38,460 bases of DNA from Phycisphaerae bacterium (GTDB lineage: Bacteria; Planctomycetota; Phycisphaerae; UBA1845; UTPLA1), in the NCBI GenBank assembly GCA_030593565.1, contig JAUVGW010000006.1, positions 1 to 38,460 on the forward strand. Direction: 5' to 3'. The notes under the pieces were generated by a model. It was not told the origin of the DNA, ran no database searches, and was given only the letters and a program-made list of their open reading frames with translations. Below, one piece after another: positions 7,043 through 13,667 of this stretch (position 1 is its first letter; every line of letters starts with the position of its first letter). A program made the position numbers and the translations under genes.

Positions 7043-7877
7043 CCTCACGAAGCATGAACCCATGACCTACGCCGCATACCACAACATGCCCGGCGTGCGC
7101 AGTTCGCTGCTCGCGCAGATGCTGGACTCGCCCGCGATGTATCGGCACGTCAAGAGCAACCCAATTGAACCGAAGCCGGCCATGTTGCTCGGCACGGCGA
7201 TCCACACCGCCGTACTGCAGCCAGATCTGTTTGAGTCGGAGATCGTCGTCTGGACTGGCGGCGCGCGGAGGTCCGATGCGAAGAAGGCAGAGTATGCCGA
7301 GTTCGCGCGTGACGCCATCGACAACCACAAAACCGTCGTGGACGCCGGGCAGAGGGTGAAGGCGAAGCGCATTGCCGGAGCTGTCATGGCGGACCCGGAA
7401 TCCGCCGACATCATCAACTCAAGCGAAAAGGAAGTCGTCTACACGTGGACCGACCCGTGGACCGGGATCGACTGCAAGGCGCGCATTGACCTGGTCCGCG
7501 ACGATGGCGCGGTCTTCGACCTAAAGAGCACACGAACCGCAGACCCGTTTCTGTTCGCCCGGCAGTCGCAGGACTTGGACTACTGGATGAGGCTGGCGAT
7601 GTACCGAGTCGGTGCCGCGCTCGTCAGTCCCGTGCCCGAAGTCGGGATCATCGCCGCGTGGACCGGCCTTCCATACTTCGGCTATGTTCACGCCTACGAG
7701 CTTCAGGAAACGCACCTTGCCTACGGCGAGGACGAGTACTTTGGCTGCCTGAAGCGGCTGAAGGAGTGTTTGGATACGGACGTGTGGCCCGGCCCAGCGT
7801 TCCCCCCGTATCTGGACCGTCCTGCCTACAGTATGCCAAAGAAGGACGCAGGCCCGCTGGACTTCGACGGAATCTAA
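7032..7877 (+). CDS. RecE-like PD-(D/E)XK exonuclease
   Basis: RecE-type exonucleases resect double-stranded ends to give 3' single strands for annealing. The 281-residue product has the GTAIH motif (54-58), a central 'WTGIDCKARIDLV' strand with Asp153, and VFDLKST with Asp163 and Lys165, which together form the metal-binding nuclease core. The 'LDYWMRLAMYR' helix matches the conserved Q/Y helix of the fold. Length fits a stand-alone nuclease domain rather than the long E. coli RecE. It sits between the ATPase and RecT, the usual recombinase cassette order. Confidence 0.87.
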   Translation: MQTDLTKHEPMTYAAYHNMPGVRSSLLAQMLDSPAMYRHVKSNPIEPKPAMLLGTAIHTAVLQPDLFESEIVVWTGGARRSDAKKAEYAEFARDAIDNHKTVVDAGQRVKAKRIAGAVMADPESADIINSSEKEVVYTWTDPWTGIDCKARIDLVRDDGAVFDLKSTRTADPFLFARQSQDLDYWMRLAMYRVGAALVSPVPEVGIIAAWTGLPYFGYVHAYELQETHLAYGEDEYFGCLKRLKECLDTDVWPGPAFPPYLDRPAYSMPKKDAGPLDFDGI

Positions 7878-7889
7878 CAAGGAGAAGCA

Positions 7890-8816
7890 ATGACTGACAA
7901 CACCCCCGCACGCCGCGAAAGCTCCGTCGCCACACTGGCAAAGCAGAAGCGCGCCAAGCTCAAGGCGATGCTCTCAATGGAAAGCGTACAGGCCGGCCTC
8001 ATCGAGGTTGCCCGCGAAGAGATAGACCCGCAGCGCATGATGCGCATGGTCATGGTCGCCGCGATAAAGAACCCGGAGATCCTGGAATGCACAGCCGAGA
8101 GCGTTCTGCGCGTCCTAATGGAGTGCGCCGAGCTTGGCCTTGAGCCGTCCAGTATTCGCCAAGAGGCCCACATAATCCCGTACAAGAGCAGCAGTAGGGC
8201 AGGCATTACAGAGGCGACGTTACAGATCGGCTACAAGGGCGTTGAGAAGCTCGTGCGCCGGTCGGGGTTTGTGGATGTGATCAACGCTGTGTGTGTCCAC
8301 GATGGCGACTTGTTCGAGGTGGAGCTTGGCCTGAACCCAACACTCAAGCACCTGATGGGCACAGGCCCGCGCCAGGATTCGACGATCACGCACGTCTATG
8401 CTTACGCCAAACTATCGAATGGCGCCAAGAAGTTCGAAGTGCTCGACCGTGGCGAGATCAACAAGATACGTGGTTGCGCGTATGAGCGCAGCAAGCCCTG
8501 GGAGCAGTGGTATGGCGAGATGGCGAAGAAGTCCGCCATAAAGCGGCTTGCCAAGCACCTTCCCATGGACGATCAAGGGAGCGCCGCTATAGCCCTTTCA
8601 GAGCGCCGAGAGATTGGCGACAACACACCGCTTGTGGATTCCGACGTGCTGGCCGACCGGATATCGGCGCAGATGCCGGCTTCCGCTGAGCAAGAACCGC
8701 CACCGCCCGAGCCGGTAGACTGCGAAGTCGAAGCCCCGCCCGCCGAAGAGTGGCGGCGTGATGGCGAAGAGCCGTTCGATATTTCCGATGATGACATTCC
8801 AATGGATGAGGAGTAG
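7890..8816 (+). CDS. recT: RecT-family single-strand annealing protein
   Basis: RecT binds single-stranded DNA left by the exonuclease and anneals homologous strands. The 308-residue product shows the family core: 'ESVLRVLMECAELGLEPS' (about 70-87), 'QEAHIIPYKS', 'EATLQIGYKGVEKLVRRSG' and a later 'YERSKPWEQW...MAKKSAIKRLAKHLP' region. The last 65 residues are Pro-rich and acidic and end in SDDDIPMDEE, which resembles the acidic tip of single-strand binding proteins and could recruit host partners. An AAGGAG site precedes the ATG. Confidence 0.9.
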   Translation: MTDNTPARRESSVATLAKQKRAKLKAMLSMESVQAGLIEVAREEIDPQRMMRMVMVAAIKNPEILECTAESVLRVLMECAELGLEPSSIRQEAHIIPYKSSSRAGITEATLQIGYKGVEKLVRRSGFVDVINAVCVHDGDLFEVELGLNPTLKHLMGTGPRQDSTITHVYAYAKLSNGAKKFEVLDRGEINKIRGCAYERSKPWEQWYGEMAKKSAIKRLAKHLPMDDQGSAAIALSERREIGDNTPLVDSDVLADRISAQMPASAEQEPPPPEPVDCEVEAPPAEEWRRDGEEPFDISDDDIPMDEE

Positions 8817-8819
8817 CGC

Positions 8820-8897
8820 ATGGACGCGACAACGATGAATTCGCTGGCAATAATCATACTGGCCGTGGCATTCAGCATACACTGCCTCGGGCACTAG
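8820..8897 (+). CDS. Very small membrane peptide, 25 aa
   Basis: The frame from ATG 8820 encodes a 25-residue peptide that is mostly one hydrophobic helix (SLAIIILAVAFSIHCLGH). It has a GAGGAG ribosome site inside the end of recT, six bases upstream, so it is coupled to recT. Phages commonly encode such tiny membrane peptides. No function can be given. Confidence 0.45.
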   Translation: MDATTMNSLAIIILAVAFSIHCLGH

Positions 8898-9022
8898 CCG
8901 CACCCGTCACTACCCTCCGCCAACGGGTGGCTGGCCGCTCAAACACAACTCCGATGCGGCATAGCAGCGAACGGGCCTGCATGGCTGTGCCCGGCGGATG
9001 ACGGGCTTGGATAGAGGCAGAA

Positions 9023-9085
9023 ATGATCCGCAAGCGATTCCAGTTCGGGCTTACCGAATACCTGATAATGGAGGCTGTGGGATGA
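9023..9085 (+). CDS. Possible leader-like peptide, 20 aa
   Basis: A 20-codon frame (starting MIRKRFQFGLTEYL) begins after GAGG at 9014-9017 and ends with TGA overlapping the start of the next gene. Its last codons carry the ATGGAGGCTG segment seen at other junctions here, which supplies the ribosome site of the 9082 gene. It could be a true microprotein or serve only to couple translation. The 125 bases before it (8898-9022) hold nothing else I can name. Confidence 0.3.
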   Translation: MIRKRFQFGLTEYLIMEAVG

Positions 9086-9240
9086 CTAGCCAAGGCCATC
9101 AAAGAGGATGCCTGTACCCTAGCGACCCCTGCGAATGCACGGAGGCTTGCACCCGGTGTCGTTCTATTGTGAATCGTCGCCACTTAGTAGGCGGCGTCTG
9201 CACCTACTGCCGCGAAAAGAATAGGGAGAATACACAATGA
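9082..9240 (+). CDS. Cys-rich zinc-finger protein, 52 aa
   Basis: The product carries clustered cysteines (CLYPSDPCECTEACTRC and later CTYC) that could bind one or two zinc ions, between basic stretches. GGAGG at 9070-9074 precedes ATG 9082. The stop overlaps the next start by four bases (ATGA). Small Cys-rich proteins of this size in phage early regions are often DNA- or RNA-polymerase-binding, but the function here is unknown. Confidence 0.6.
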   Translation: MTSQGHQRGCLYPSDPCECTEACTRCRSIVNRRHLVGGVCTYCREKNRENTQ

Positions 9241-9593
9241 GCAGCTCGATATGTCAGCCGACGCGAAAGAATAGCTTGACAATAGCCCGCGAGCAGGAGC
9301 GACGGGATAACTGGGATGCGCTGGTCCCTGATGTGCCTGCCGGGTTCATCCCATGTGAGATAGAGCGCCGCGCCCAGGGATGCGGTGATAGAATGGCCCC
9401 TTTTTTTCTGCGCGTGTCGGCGATTGATTTCTTCGAGAAGGGGAAGAAACCGGGCGAGTGGCGGATATGGGCCGGTCAGCAGTACGTGAGATTCGTGGGC
9501 GATCTGATGGCTGCGATGGGCGGAGGGGCCACAGCAGGCACCGAGGCCGCAGCGTTTGAGTCCGCGATGGCGGGAGAGGAGGTTGAACTGTGA
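9237..9593 (+). CDS. Unknown protein, 118 aa
   Basis: The frame is coupled at both ends: ATGA overlap with the zinc-finger gene before it and GTGA overlap with the gene after. The product has a charged helical N-terminus, a middle segment with FFLRVSAIDFFEKGKKPGEW that alternates hydrophobic and basic residues, and an Ala/Gly/Glu-rich C-terminus. No motif or family is recognised. Confidence 0.65.
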   Translation: MSSSICQPTRKNSLTIAREQERRDNWDALVPDVPAGFIPCEIERRAQGCGDRMAPFFLRVSAIDFFEKGKKPGEWRIWAGQQYVRFVGDLMAAMGGGATAGTEAAAFESAMAGEEVEL

Positions 9594-9763
9594 GCAAGAA
9601 TCGATACGGGGTGAGAGATACCTTTGCCAGAGCCACACTCGGCCTCGACGCCGTCTTTATGTTGATGAAGGACGGGGCAGACTGGGGCGTCACAGGCTCG
9701 CGCCACAAGCTGCGCAAGATCGCGGCTGCGCTGAACAAGGAAGAGGAGGCTGGTAATGGGTGA
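9590..9763 (+). CDS. Small basic protein, 57 aa, GTG start
   Basis: The frame begins with GTG 9590 overlapping the previous stop and ends at TGA 9761-9763, inside the next gene. The product is basic, with a central hydrophobic helix (LGLDAVFMLMKDG) and a second helix near the C-terminus (HKLRKIAAALNKEEE). Tight coupling on both sides is the main evidence that it is real. Function unknown. Confidence 0.55.
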   Translation: MSKNRYGVRDTFARATLGLDAVFMLMKDGADWGVTGSRHKLRKIAAALNKEEEAGNG

Positions 9764-10160
9764 GCATGAGCAAGCGCGAACCGTAGAGACGTGGGAGTGG
9801 CTGAGATATGACGAAAGACCCGTCGCATCGAGTGAGTGCCACGACAACTACCCATCAGTGTTAGTGTCTGACACTGGGAGGGATGTTATCTACCTGCATG
9901 ACGACTGCTTTGTGTTCGACACACTGGACGACGCTGAGCTAATCCGCCGCGCCCCCGAGATGGCCGCCCGCATCGCCGAGCTTGAGGCTCGGGCGTCTGC
10001 CACGCTGGCGATCAATAAAAGGCTGCTTGCGGCCGCAACGGATGTCGCGGACAGGTGGGATGCTTGTTCTTGGGACCACAACGAGTACGGTCCTGCCATC
10101 ATGCGGCTATATGACGCCATCAATGACTGCAAGCTCGAACGGGAGGCGGGTGCTTCCTAA
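9756..10160 (+). CDS. Ea22-like mosaic protein with short coiled coil, 134 aa
   Basis: The N-terminus is beta-rich with many Asp and Tyr residues, followed by a helix with 'MAARIAELEARAS' and a C-terminal stretch 'DHNEYGPAIMRLYDAIND'. The ARIAELEA coil is shared with the gene at 11577, the sort of exchange seen in Ead/Ea22-like phage proteins built from swapped segments. Start ATG 9756 follows GAGGAGG. Function unknown. Confidence 0.6.
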   Translation: MGEHEQARTVETWEWLRYDERPVASSECHDNYPSVLVSDTGRDVIYLHDDCFVFDTLDDAELIRRAPEMAARIAELEARASATLAINKRLLAAATDVADRWDACSWDHNEYGPAIMRLYDAINDCKLEREAGAS

Positions 10161-10621
10161 TGACCGAAGCCCGCGACAAGGGATGGTGGAAGTGCTGGCG
10201 GTGCATCGAGGATTCCCCAATCTTCGAGGACCCGATCAAGCTCAAGCTCTGGATCATGTGTCTCAACCGGGCGCGGTGGCAGGACAACGCACGGCTTTAC
10301 GCTGTCGGGAATGCTACTGTTGAGATTGTGCAGGGCTCGTTTGTAACTGGCAGGAAGGCGCTCTACACGGCGTGGTGCAGGACTGCATCTGGAGCCAGTA
10401 ACACGAACCCCGCAAATCGTGTTACCGCCAAAACGCTGTGGAATAAGCTCCATTCCATGCAAAAGCTCGGTTGCCTTACCATATCGTCTTCCAGCCGGTA
10501 TTCTGTCATAAGTGTGGTCAACTGGCGGGTTTACCAAGGCGACGGCGAGGATGTGTTTCCCGATGCGCTTCCAGCAGCTTTCCAGCAGCTTTCCAGCAGC
10601 TTTCCACAAAGAAGACGTTAA
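10160..10621 (+). CDS. Replication initiator, N-terminal winged-helix part
   Basis: The product matches the N-terminal domain of phage replisome organiser proteins: 'GWWKCWRCIEDSPIFEDP', a KLWIMCLNRARW helix, 'GSFVTGRKAL', a recognition-type helix, and 'SVISVVNWRVYQ' closing the wing. Such proteins bind the origin and, through a C-terminal DnaD-like domain, load the host helicase. Here the frame stops at 10621 just after an 11-base tandem repeat (10571-10603), with the C-terminal part in another frame. One more or two fewer repeat copies would fuse the two parts. It is therefore either a split initiator or one gene broken or phase-varied at the repeat. Confidence 0.75.
   Translation: MTEARDKGWWKCWRCIEDSPIFEDPIKLKLWIMCLNRARWQDNARLYAVGNATVEIVQGSFVTGRKALYTAWCRTASGASNTNPANRVTAKTLWNKLHSMQKLGCLTISSSSRYSVISVVNWRVYQGDGEDVFPDALPAAFQQLSSSFPQRRR
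10571..10603 (+). repeat. 11-base tandem repeat, 3 copies, frame-setting
   Basis: Three perfect copies of CCAGCAGCTTT lie end to end (10571-10581, 10582-10592, 10593-10603), followed by a partial CCA. Because 11 is not a multiple of three, copy number sets the frame: three copies end the initiator at 10621, while four (or one) would continue it into the downstream frame ending at 11387. Confidence 0.9.
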
Positions 10622-10775
10622 AGAAGTAGTACAACTTAAAGAAACAGCAGCGTCGTTAAGGGAAACCAAACATCGAGAGCCTGCCGCCGCTGCTGTCAAC
10701 GGCAACGGCGCTGCTGATTTTTTAAGAGATGATGAGACTACAGCAACGGAACCGGCAACAGCAACGGAGGACGAC

Positions 10776-11387
10776 ATGGACGGCAAGCAAGGTACGCTCA
10801 AGGGCATGGAGGACATCAGATTCAGTCGGCCAATCGAGCAGGCGGCTCTGGACCTGTTCAACCCACTGCCGAGCAACTGGCAGGAATGGCTCAACAATCA
10901 GCGCATGGACGGGCATCACGACGCCGATATCATCAAGGCACTGAATGCGGCCAGGGACACGTCGCGCAAAACGGGGCAGAATGTGCGGACGCTCGAGTAC
11001 GTGAGCCGGATTCTTGCCGCCAGGAAGGGGCAGGGAGATCCAAAGCCTGAGCCATTACCGGCAGCACCACCGACGACCGCAGGGATACTCGCCAGCGAGA
11101 TATTGGATGCTGTGCGCGACATCGAGGGCCGCTGGAAGCGAGCCTTCGGCCAGTATCCATTCCCAAAAAAGAAGCCCGGCAAGGAAACGCCGAGAATGTA
11201 CCGTGACTGCTCAGGCGCGCCGAGCTATCACGATCTCATGGATGCTTGGCGCGCATTCAGCAAGCAGGAGCACCACAACCCGCCTACGTGGTCGAAGTTC
11301 GCCACCGTCATCAAAACACAGCTGGGCTGGGAGCCGCTTGATCCACCGAATCCCGAGCCTGTGGTCGGGGAGGTGGGCGAATGGTGA
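10776..11387 (+). CDS. Replication initiator, C-terminal DnaD-like part
   Basis: In this frame, ATG 10776 has a GGAGG site five bases upstream, giving a 203-residue product; the frame itself is open back into the repeat. It has a helical region (DIIKALNAARDTSRKTGQN, then RTLEYVSRILAARKG) like the helix-loader-binding end of phage DnaD-type initiators, a Pro-rich linker and a C-terminal helical domain (YHDLMDAWRAFSKQEH). Independent translation from 10776 could keep the two domains working as separate chains. DnaD assignment is by overall pattern. Confidence 0.65.
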   Translation: MDGKQGTLKGMEDIRFSRPIEQAALDLFNPLPSNWQEWLNNQRMDGHHDADIIKALNAARDTSRKTGQNVRTLEYVSRILAARKGQGDPKPEPLPAAPPTTAGILASEILDAVRDIEGRWKRAFGQYPFPKKKPGKETPRMYRDCSGAPSYHDLMDAWRAFSKQEHHNPPTWSKFATVIKTQLGWEPLDPPNPEPVVGEVGEW

Positions 11388-11587
11388 CTGAAACACGAAC
11401 AGCCCCGCTTGTGCTTCCTGGGCATTACGATACGCGGAAGTTCGCCGACGCACTGGGGCGCGCAAGAGAGACGATTCTGCGCTTCACCACCACCGCCGAG
11501 GCGCTAAGGGCACGGACAATACTGGTGCAACCCCGGATTCAGCCACGCCTTTGGATCAAGCACAGGAGGAGAAGTGATGCCAGATAA
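11381..11587 (+). CDS. Small basic protein, possible excisionase-like HTH, 68 aa
   Basis: The middle (YDTRKFADALGRARETILRF) has the helix spacing of MerR/excisionase-type HTH proteins, followed by a segment ending in LWIKHRR that could be the wing. The start ATG 11381 overlaps the initiator stop. The arginine-rich C-terminus overlaps the next gene by eleven bases. The HTH reading is tentative; it could equally be a small nucleic-acid-binding protein. Confidence 0.5.
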   Translation: MVTETRTAPLVLPGHYDTRKFADALGRARETILRFTTTAEALRARTILVQPRIQPRLWIKHRRRSDAR

Positions 11588-12038
11588 GCAACCCGCACAG
11601 ATGTGGAACGTCGACGGTGGCGAGACTGTGGTGATCTACAACGTGGTCACCAAGATACCGATTATCTCCTGCACAGAAGGGGAATACGCTGCCAGGATCG
11701 TGAACGCGCACAATGAGGTAGTCGCGGGCGTGTCCGCCCGCATAGCCGAGCTGGAGGCGGAGATTGAAAAGCCGGCTGTCAAGATAACGTTCGACACAAA
11801 AGCTGGAGTGTGCATCTGGTGCGGCTACGCTACGACCAGCATTAAGCGAGCGCGCGCCCATGACTGTGAGTGCATGGCACACCCGCAGCGCCAAGTCGGC
11901 GTGGCGTTCGCCCGTGCGCTGAAACTAATCGCGGATGATGAGCCTTACGATGATACGCCAGCCGACATTGCGCGTGCTGCGCTTGGATTGGGTGGCGATA
12001 ATGAACCCGAACAGGAGGCCGACCCGTGCGAAATATGA
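11577..12038 (+). CDS. Zinc-knuckle and coiled-coil protein, 153 aa
   Basis: A beta-rich N-terminus (MWNVDGGETVVIYNVVTK) is followed by an ARIAELEA coil shared with the gene at 9756, a zinc knuckle (CIWCGYATT, then HDCEC) and an acidic C-terminus. AGGAGG at 11564-11569 is seven bases before ATG 11577. The modular build suggests an Ea22-like mosaic protein. Function unknown. Confidence 0.6.
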   Translation: MPDKQPAQMWNVDGGETVVIYNVVTKIPIISCTEGEYAARIVNAHNEVVAGVSARIAELEAEIEKPAVKITFDTKAGVCIWCGYATTSIKRARAHDCECMAHPQRQVGVAFARALKLIADDEPYDDTPADIARAALGLGGDNEPEQEADPCEI

Positions 12039-12298
12039 GCGACGCGGTAAAGATGTCCAGGGCGTTTGCCGCAATCGAATCAGCAGTGGCTCACGCCGAG
12101 GCCAAACACCCGATCTGGCCCGATGGCATATTCCCCCCGCTGTCCCTGCTCGGTGAGGAATGCGGCGAAGTGTGTAAGGCCGCGAACGATCACGAGTTCT
12201 TCAACGGCCCTGTTTCCGATATCCGCAAGGAGTTGCTTCACGCGGCTGCTGTGATTGTGCGGATGATCAAGAGCTTGGAGGATGATCATGCCGAATGA
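12026..12298 (+). CDS. MazG-like nucleotide pyrophosphohydrolase
   Basis: All-alpha NTP pyrophosphohydrolases of the MazG type hydrolyse noncanonical or alarmone nucleotides with Mg ions held by an EExxE helix. The 90-residue product has 'LSLLGEECGEVCKAAND' and later 'DIRKELLHAAAVIVRMI', whose Glu residues fit the metal-binding helices. GTG 12026 is used because GGAGG (12014-12018) is seven bases upstream. Length matches small phage MazG-like enzymes. Substrate unknown. Confidence 0.75.
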   Translation: MRNMSDAVKMSRAFAAIESAVAHAEAKHPIWPDGIFPPLSLLGEECGEVCKAANDHEFFNGPVSDIRKELLHAAAVIVRMIKSLEDDHAE

Positions 12299-12647
12299 AG
12301 AGCTACAGGGCGTTCGAGATGCGCTTGCGGAATGCCGGAACGATGTCGCTAGGGCAGAAGATGATATTTTTGTTCTCGAATGCGATGTGGAGGCGTTGCG
12401 CGAAAAAGGGCTCGCTGCCGATGACGAGTTCGACAGGGGCTACGCCGCCGCGCTGGCCATACCGCTGGCGCTGCGCCCGGACTGGCGGAAGGCGAGCGAT
12501 GAGATGCCGCCGGCTGGTAAGAGGGTGTCTGTGCGTCGGAAGTGCGTACGTGATCTGTATTTTATGGCAATCCGCTGTCATACCGCCGACCCTGTATGGC
12601 GGCACTTGAACGCACCGACTGAAACCGGTGTCCAACGCACCGACTGA
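12288..12647 (+). CDS. DUF551-like protein, C-terminus cut by a 25-base duplication
   Basis: An N-terminal coiled coil (RDALAECRNDVARAEDDIF) leads to a region like DUF551 (DWRKASDEMPPAGKRVSVRR, then a Trp). The frame now stops at 12645-12647 inside the second copy of a 25-base direct repeat. With one copy removed, translation would continue as VQPTDEWLPIDPTEDEN and end at 12708, overlapping the next start as TGATG, the normal spacing in this operon. I read it as a recent tandem duplication that truncated the protein by about a dozen residues. GGAGG at 12277-12281 supports ATG 12288. Confidence 0.65.
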   Translation: MPNEELQGVRDALAECRNDVARAEDDIFVLECDVEALREKGLAADDEFDRGYAAALAIPLALRPDWRKASDEMPPAGKRVSVRRKCVRDLYFMAIRCHTADPVWRHLNAPTETGVQRTD

Positions 12648-12658
12648 AACCGGTGTCC
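12609..12658 (+). repeat. 25-base tandem duplication
   Basis: Two perfect copies of a 25-base unit beginning AACGCACCGACTG fill 12609-12633 and 12634-12658, and a third begins (AACCCACCGACG). The unit length is not a multiple of three, so the duplication shifts the frame of the DUF551-like gene. Confidence 0.9.
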
Positions 12659-12707
12659 AACCCACCGACGAATGGCTCCCCATCGACCCGACTGAGGATG
12701 AGAACTG

Positions 12708-12911
12708 ATGCCAACATGCCCTAACTGCCACAGAGACCGCCCCGTCCACAAGCATGACGGGCGACCGAGGCCAACCCGCGTCTGGTCCAGCGAGCGAACC
12801 AGGGCGGCCGTGGAATCTGTAGGTCGAATCGCCACGCTCCACGTCTGCGCTGACTGCAGGCAGATGATAATCCCGGCGCATGGCGAAGTGATTGAAGTTA
12901 TTCCTGATTAG
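12708..12911 (+). CDS. Zinc-ribbon protein, 67 aa
   Basis: The product has CPNCH near the N-terminus (4-8) and CADC near residues 47-50, a typical four-Cys zinc ribbon, with a basic linker rich in Arg between. ATG 12708 lies one base after the stop that the upstream gene would have without its duplication. Function unknown; small zinc ribbons recur throughout this genome. Confidence 0.65.
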   Translation: MPTCPNCHRDRPVHKHDGRPRPTRVWSSERTRAAVESVGRIATLHVCADCRQMIIPAHGEVIEVIPD

Positions 12912-12922
12912 GAGAGTGTCCG

Positions 12923-13294
12923 ATGTCTGACAAGCCGATAATCTACGTCGCGCATCCGTACAGGGCGGATACACGTAGTGGCGTCACAAGGAACATCTCG
13001 GCGGCTCGCGGCCATGCAATCCAAGTCTGGAGGCTCGGCGGGGTCGCCCTTTCGCCATGTAACAACTCGGCGCATATGGAGGATGCGGTCATTCCTGACG
13101 AAGTGCTCCTGTCTGGCGATCTGCAACTGCTTGCGAAGTGCGACGCCATACTCATGACCGGATTCTGGGAATGTAGCAAAGGGTGCCTCGCCGAACGCGG
13201 CAGGGCAAGCGACCTGGGCATTCCTGTGCTGTACACAATGGCGCATCTCACGCGCTTCATCGCCGCCTGGAACGCGCGCAAGGAGGCATCATAA
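12923..13294 (+). CDS. DUF4406-like protein of the nucleoside deoxyribosyltransferase fold
   Basis: The 123-residue product opens with 'IIYVAHPYRAD', continues with a helix ending 'HAIQVWRLGG' and a 'VALSPCNNSAHM' loop, and has 'LLSGDLQLLAKCDAILMTG' followed by a small GIPV strand. This is the pattern of DUF4406 and related proteins with the nucleoside 2-deoxyribosyltransferase fold, which may cleave N-glycosidic bonds of nucleotides. Whether it is active is not visible. It fits with the MazG-like gene as nucleotide metabolism. GGAGAG precedes ATG 12923. Confidence 0.75.
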   Translation: MSDKPIIYVAHPYRADTRSGVTRNISAARGHAIQVWRLGGVALSPCNNSAHMEDAVIPDEVLLSGDLQLLAKCDAILMTGFWECSKGCLAERGRASDLGIPVLYTMAHLTRFIAAWNARKEAS

Positions 13295-13489
13295 ATGTGG
13301 CGGCCATTCAAGAAACGGAAGCCCGGCAGAATCATCGTGGTAGCCGAAACCGCAGAGCAGGCTCGGGGCAGAGAGGAGCGGCGCGTCCATTCCGAAGCTG
13401 TCTATGAGCGAATATGGCAGGTGTTTGACCGGATAAACCGCGCCGTCGCCCTGCATAAGGAGCATTCCGATGCAGAAGCAGTCCGATAG
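13295..13489 (+). CDS. Small basic helical protein, 64 aa
   Basis: The product begins MWRPFKKRKPGR, then has one long amphipathic helix region (TAEQARGREERRVHSEAVYE and on to NRAVALHKEH). The start immediately follows the DUF4406-like stop and the end overlaps the methyltransferase remnant by 20 bases. No family recognised. Confidence 0.55.
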   Translation: MWRPFKKRKPGRIIVVAETAEQARGREERRVHSEAVYERIWQVFDRINRAVALHKEHSDAEAVR

Positions 13490-13667
13490 CCTGCCGACTG
13501 GCCCATTCGCAACCATCTACGCGGATCCGCCGTGGCGGTTCGACAACAGGACAGGCCGCGCCGCACCTGAGTGCCCCAGGCTGTGGCGCTATCCCACTAT
13601 GCCGATCGTCTTTCTAGAGAGGGCCAGACATGGCTCGCCTATCCGAGGGCTGAATGGCAAAAGCTAA
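13470..13667 (+). pseudogene. MT-A70-type adenine methyltransferase, N-terminal remnant
   Basis: Residues 13-44 match the start of MT-A70-like N6-adenine methyltransferases: FATIYADPPWRFDNRTG with the catalytic DPPW (19-22), then RLWRYPTM. The family continues for another 130 or more residues after this block, but here the match ends abruptly and the frame runs through 20 unrelated residues to a stop just past the terminase start. The cut lies about 50 bases before the terminase ATG and has the look of a recombination or deletion scar. No activity is expected. Confidence 0.75.
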
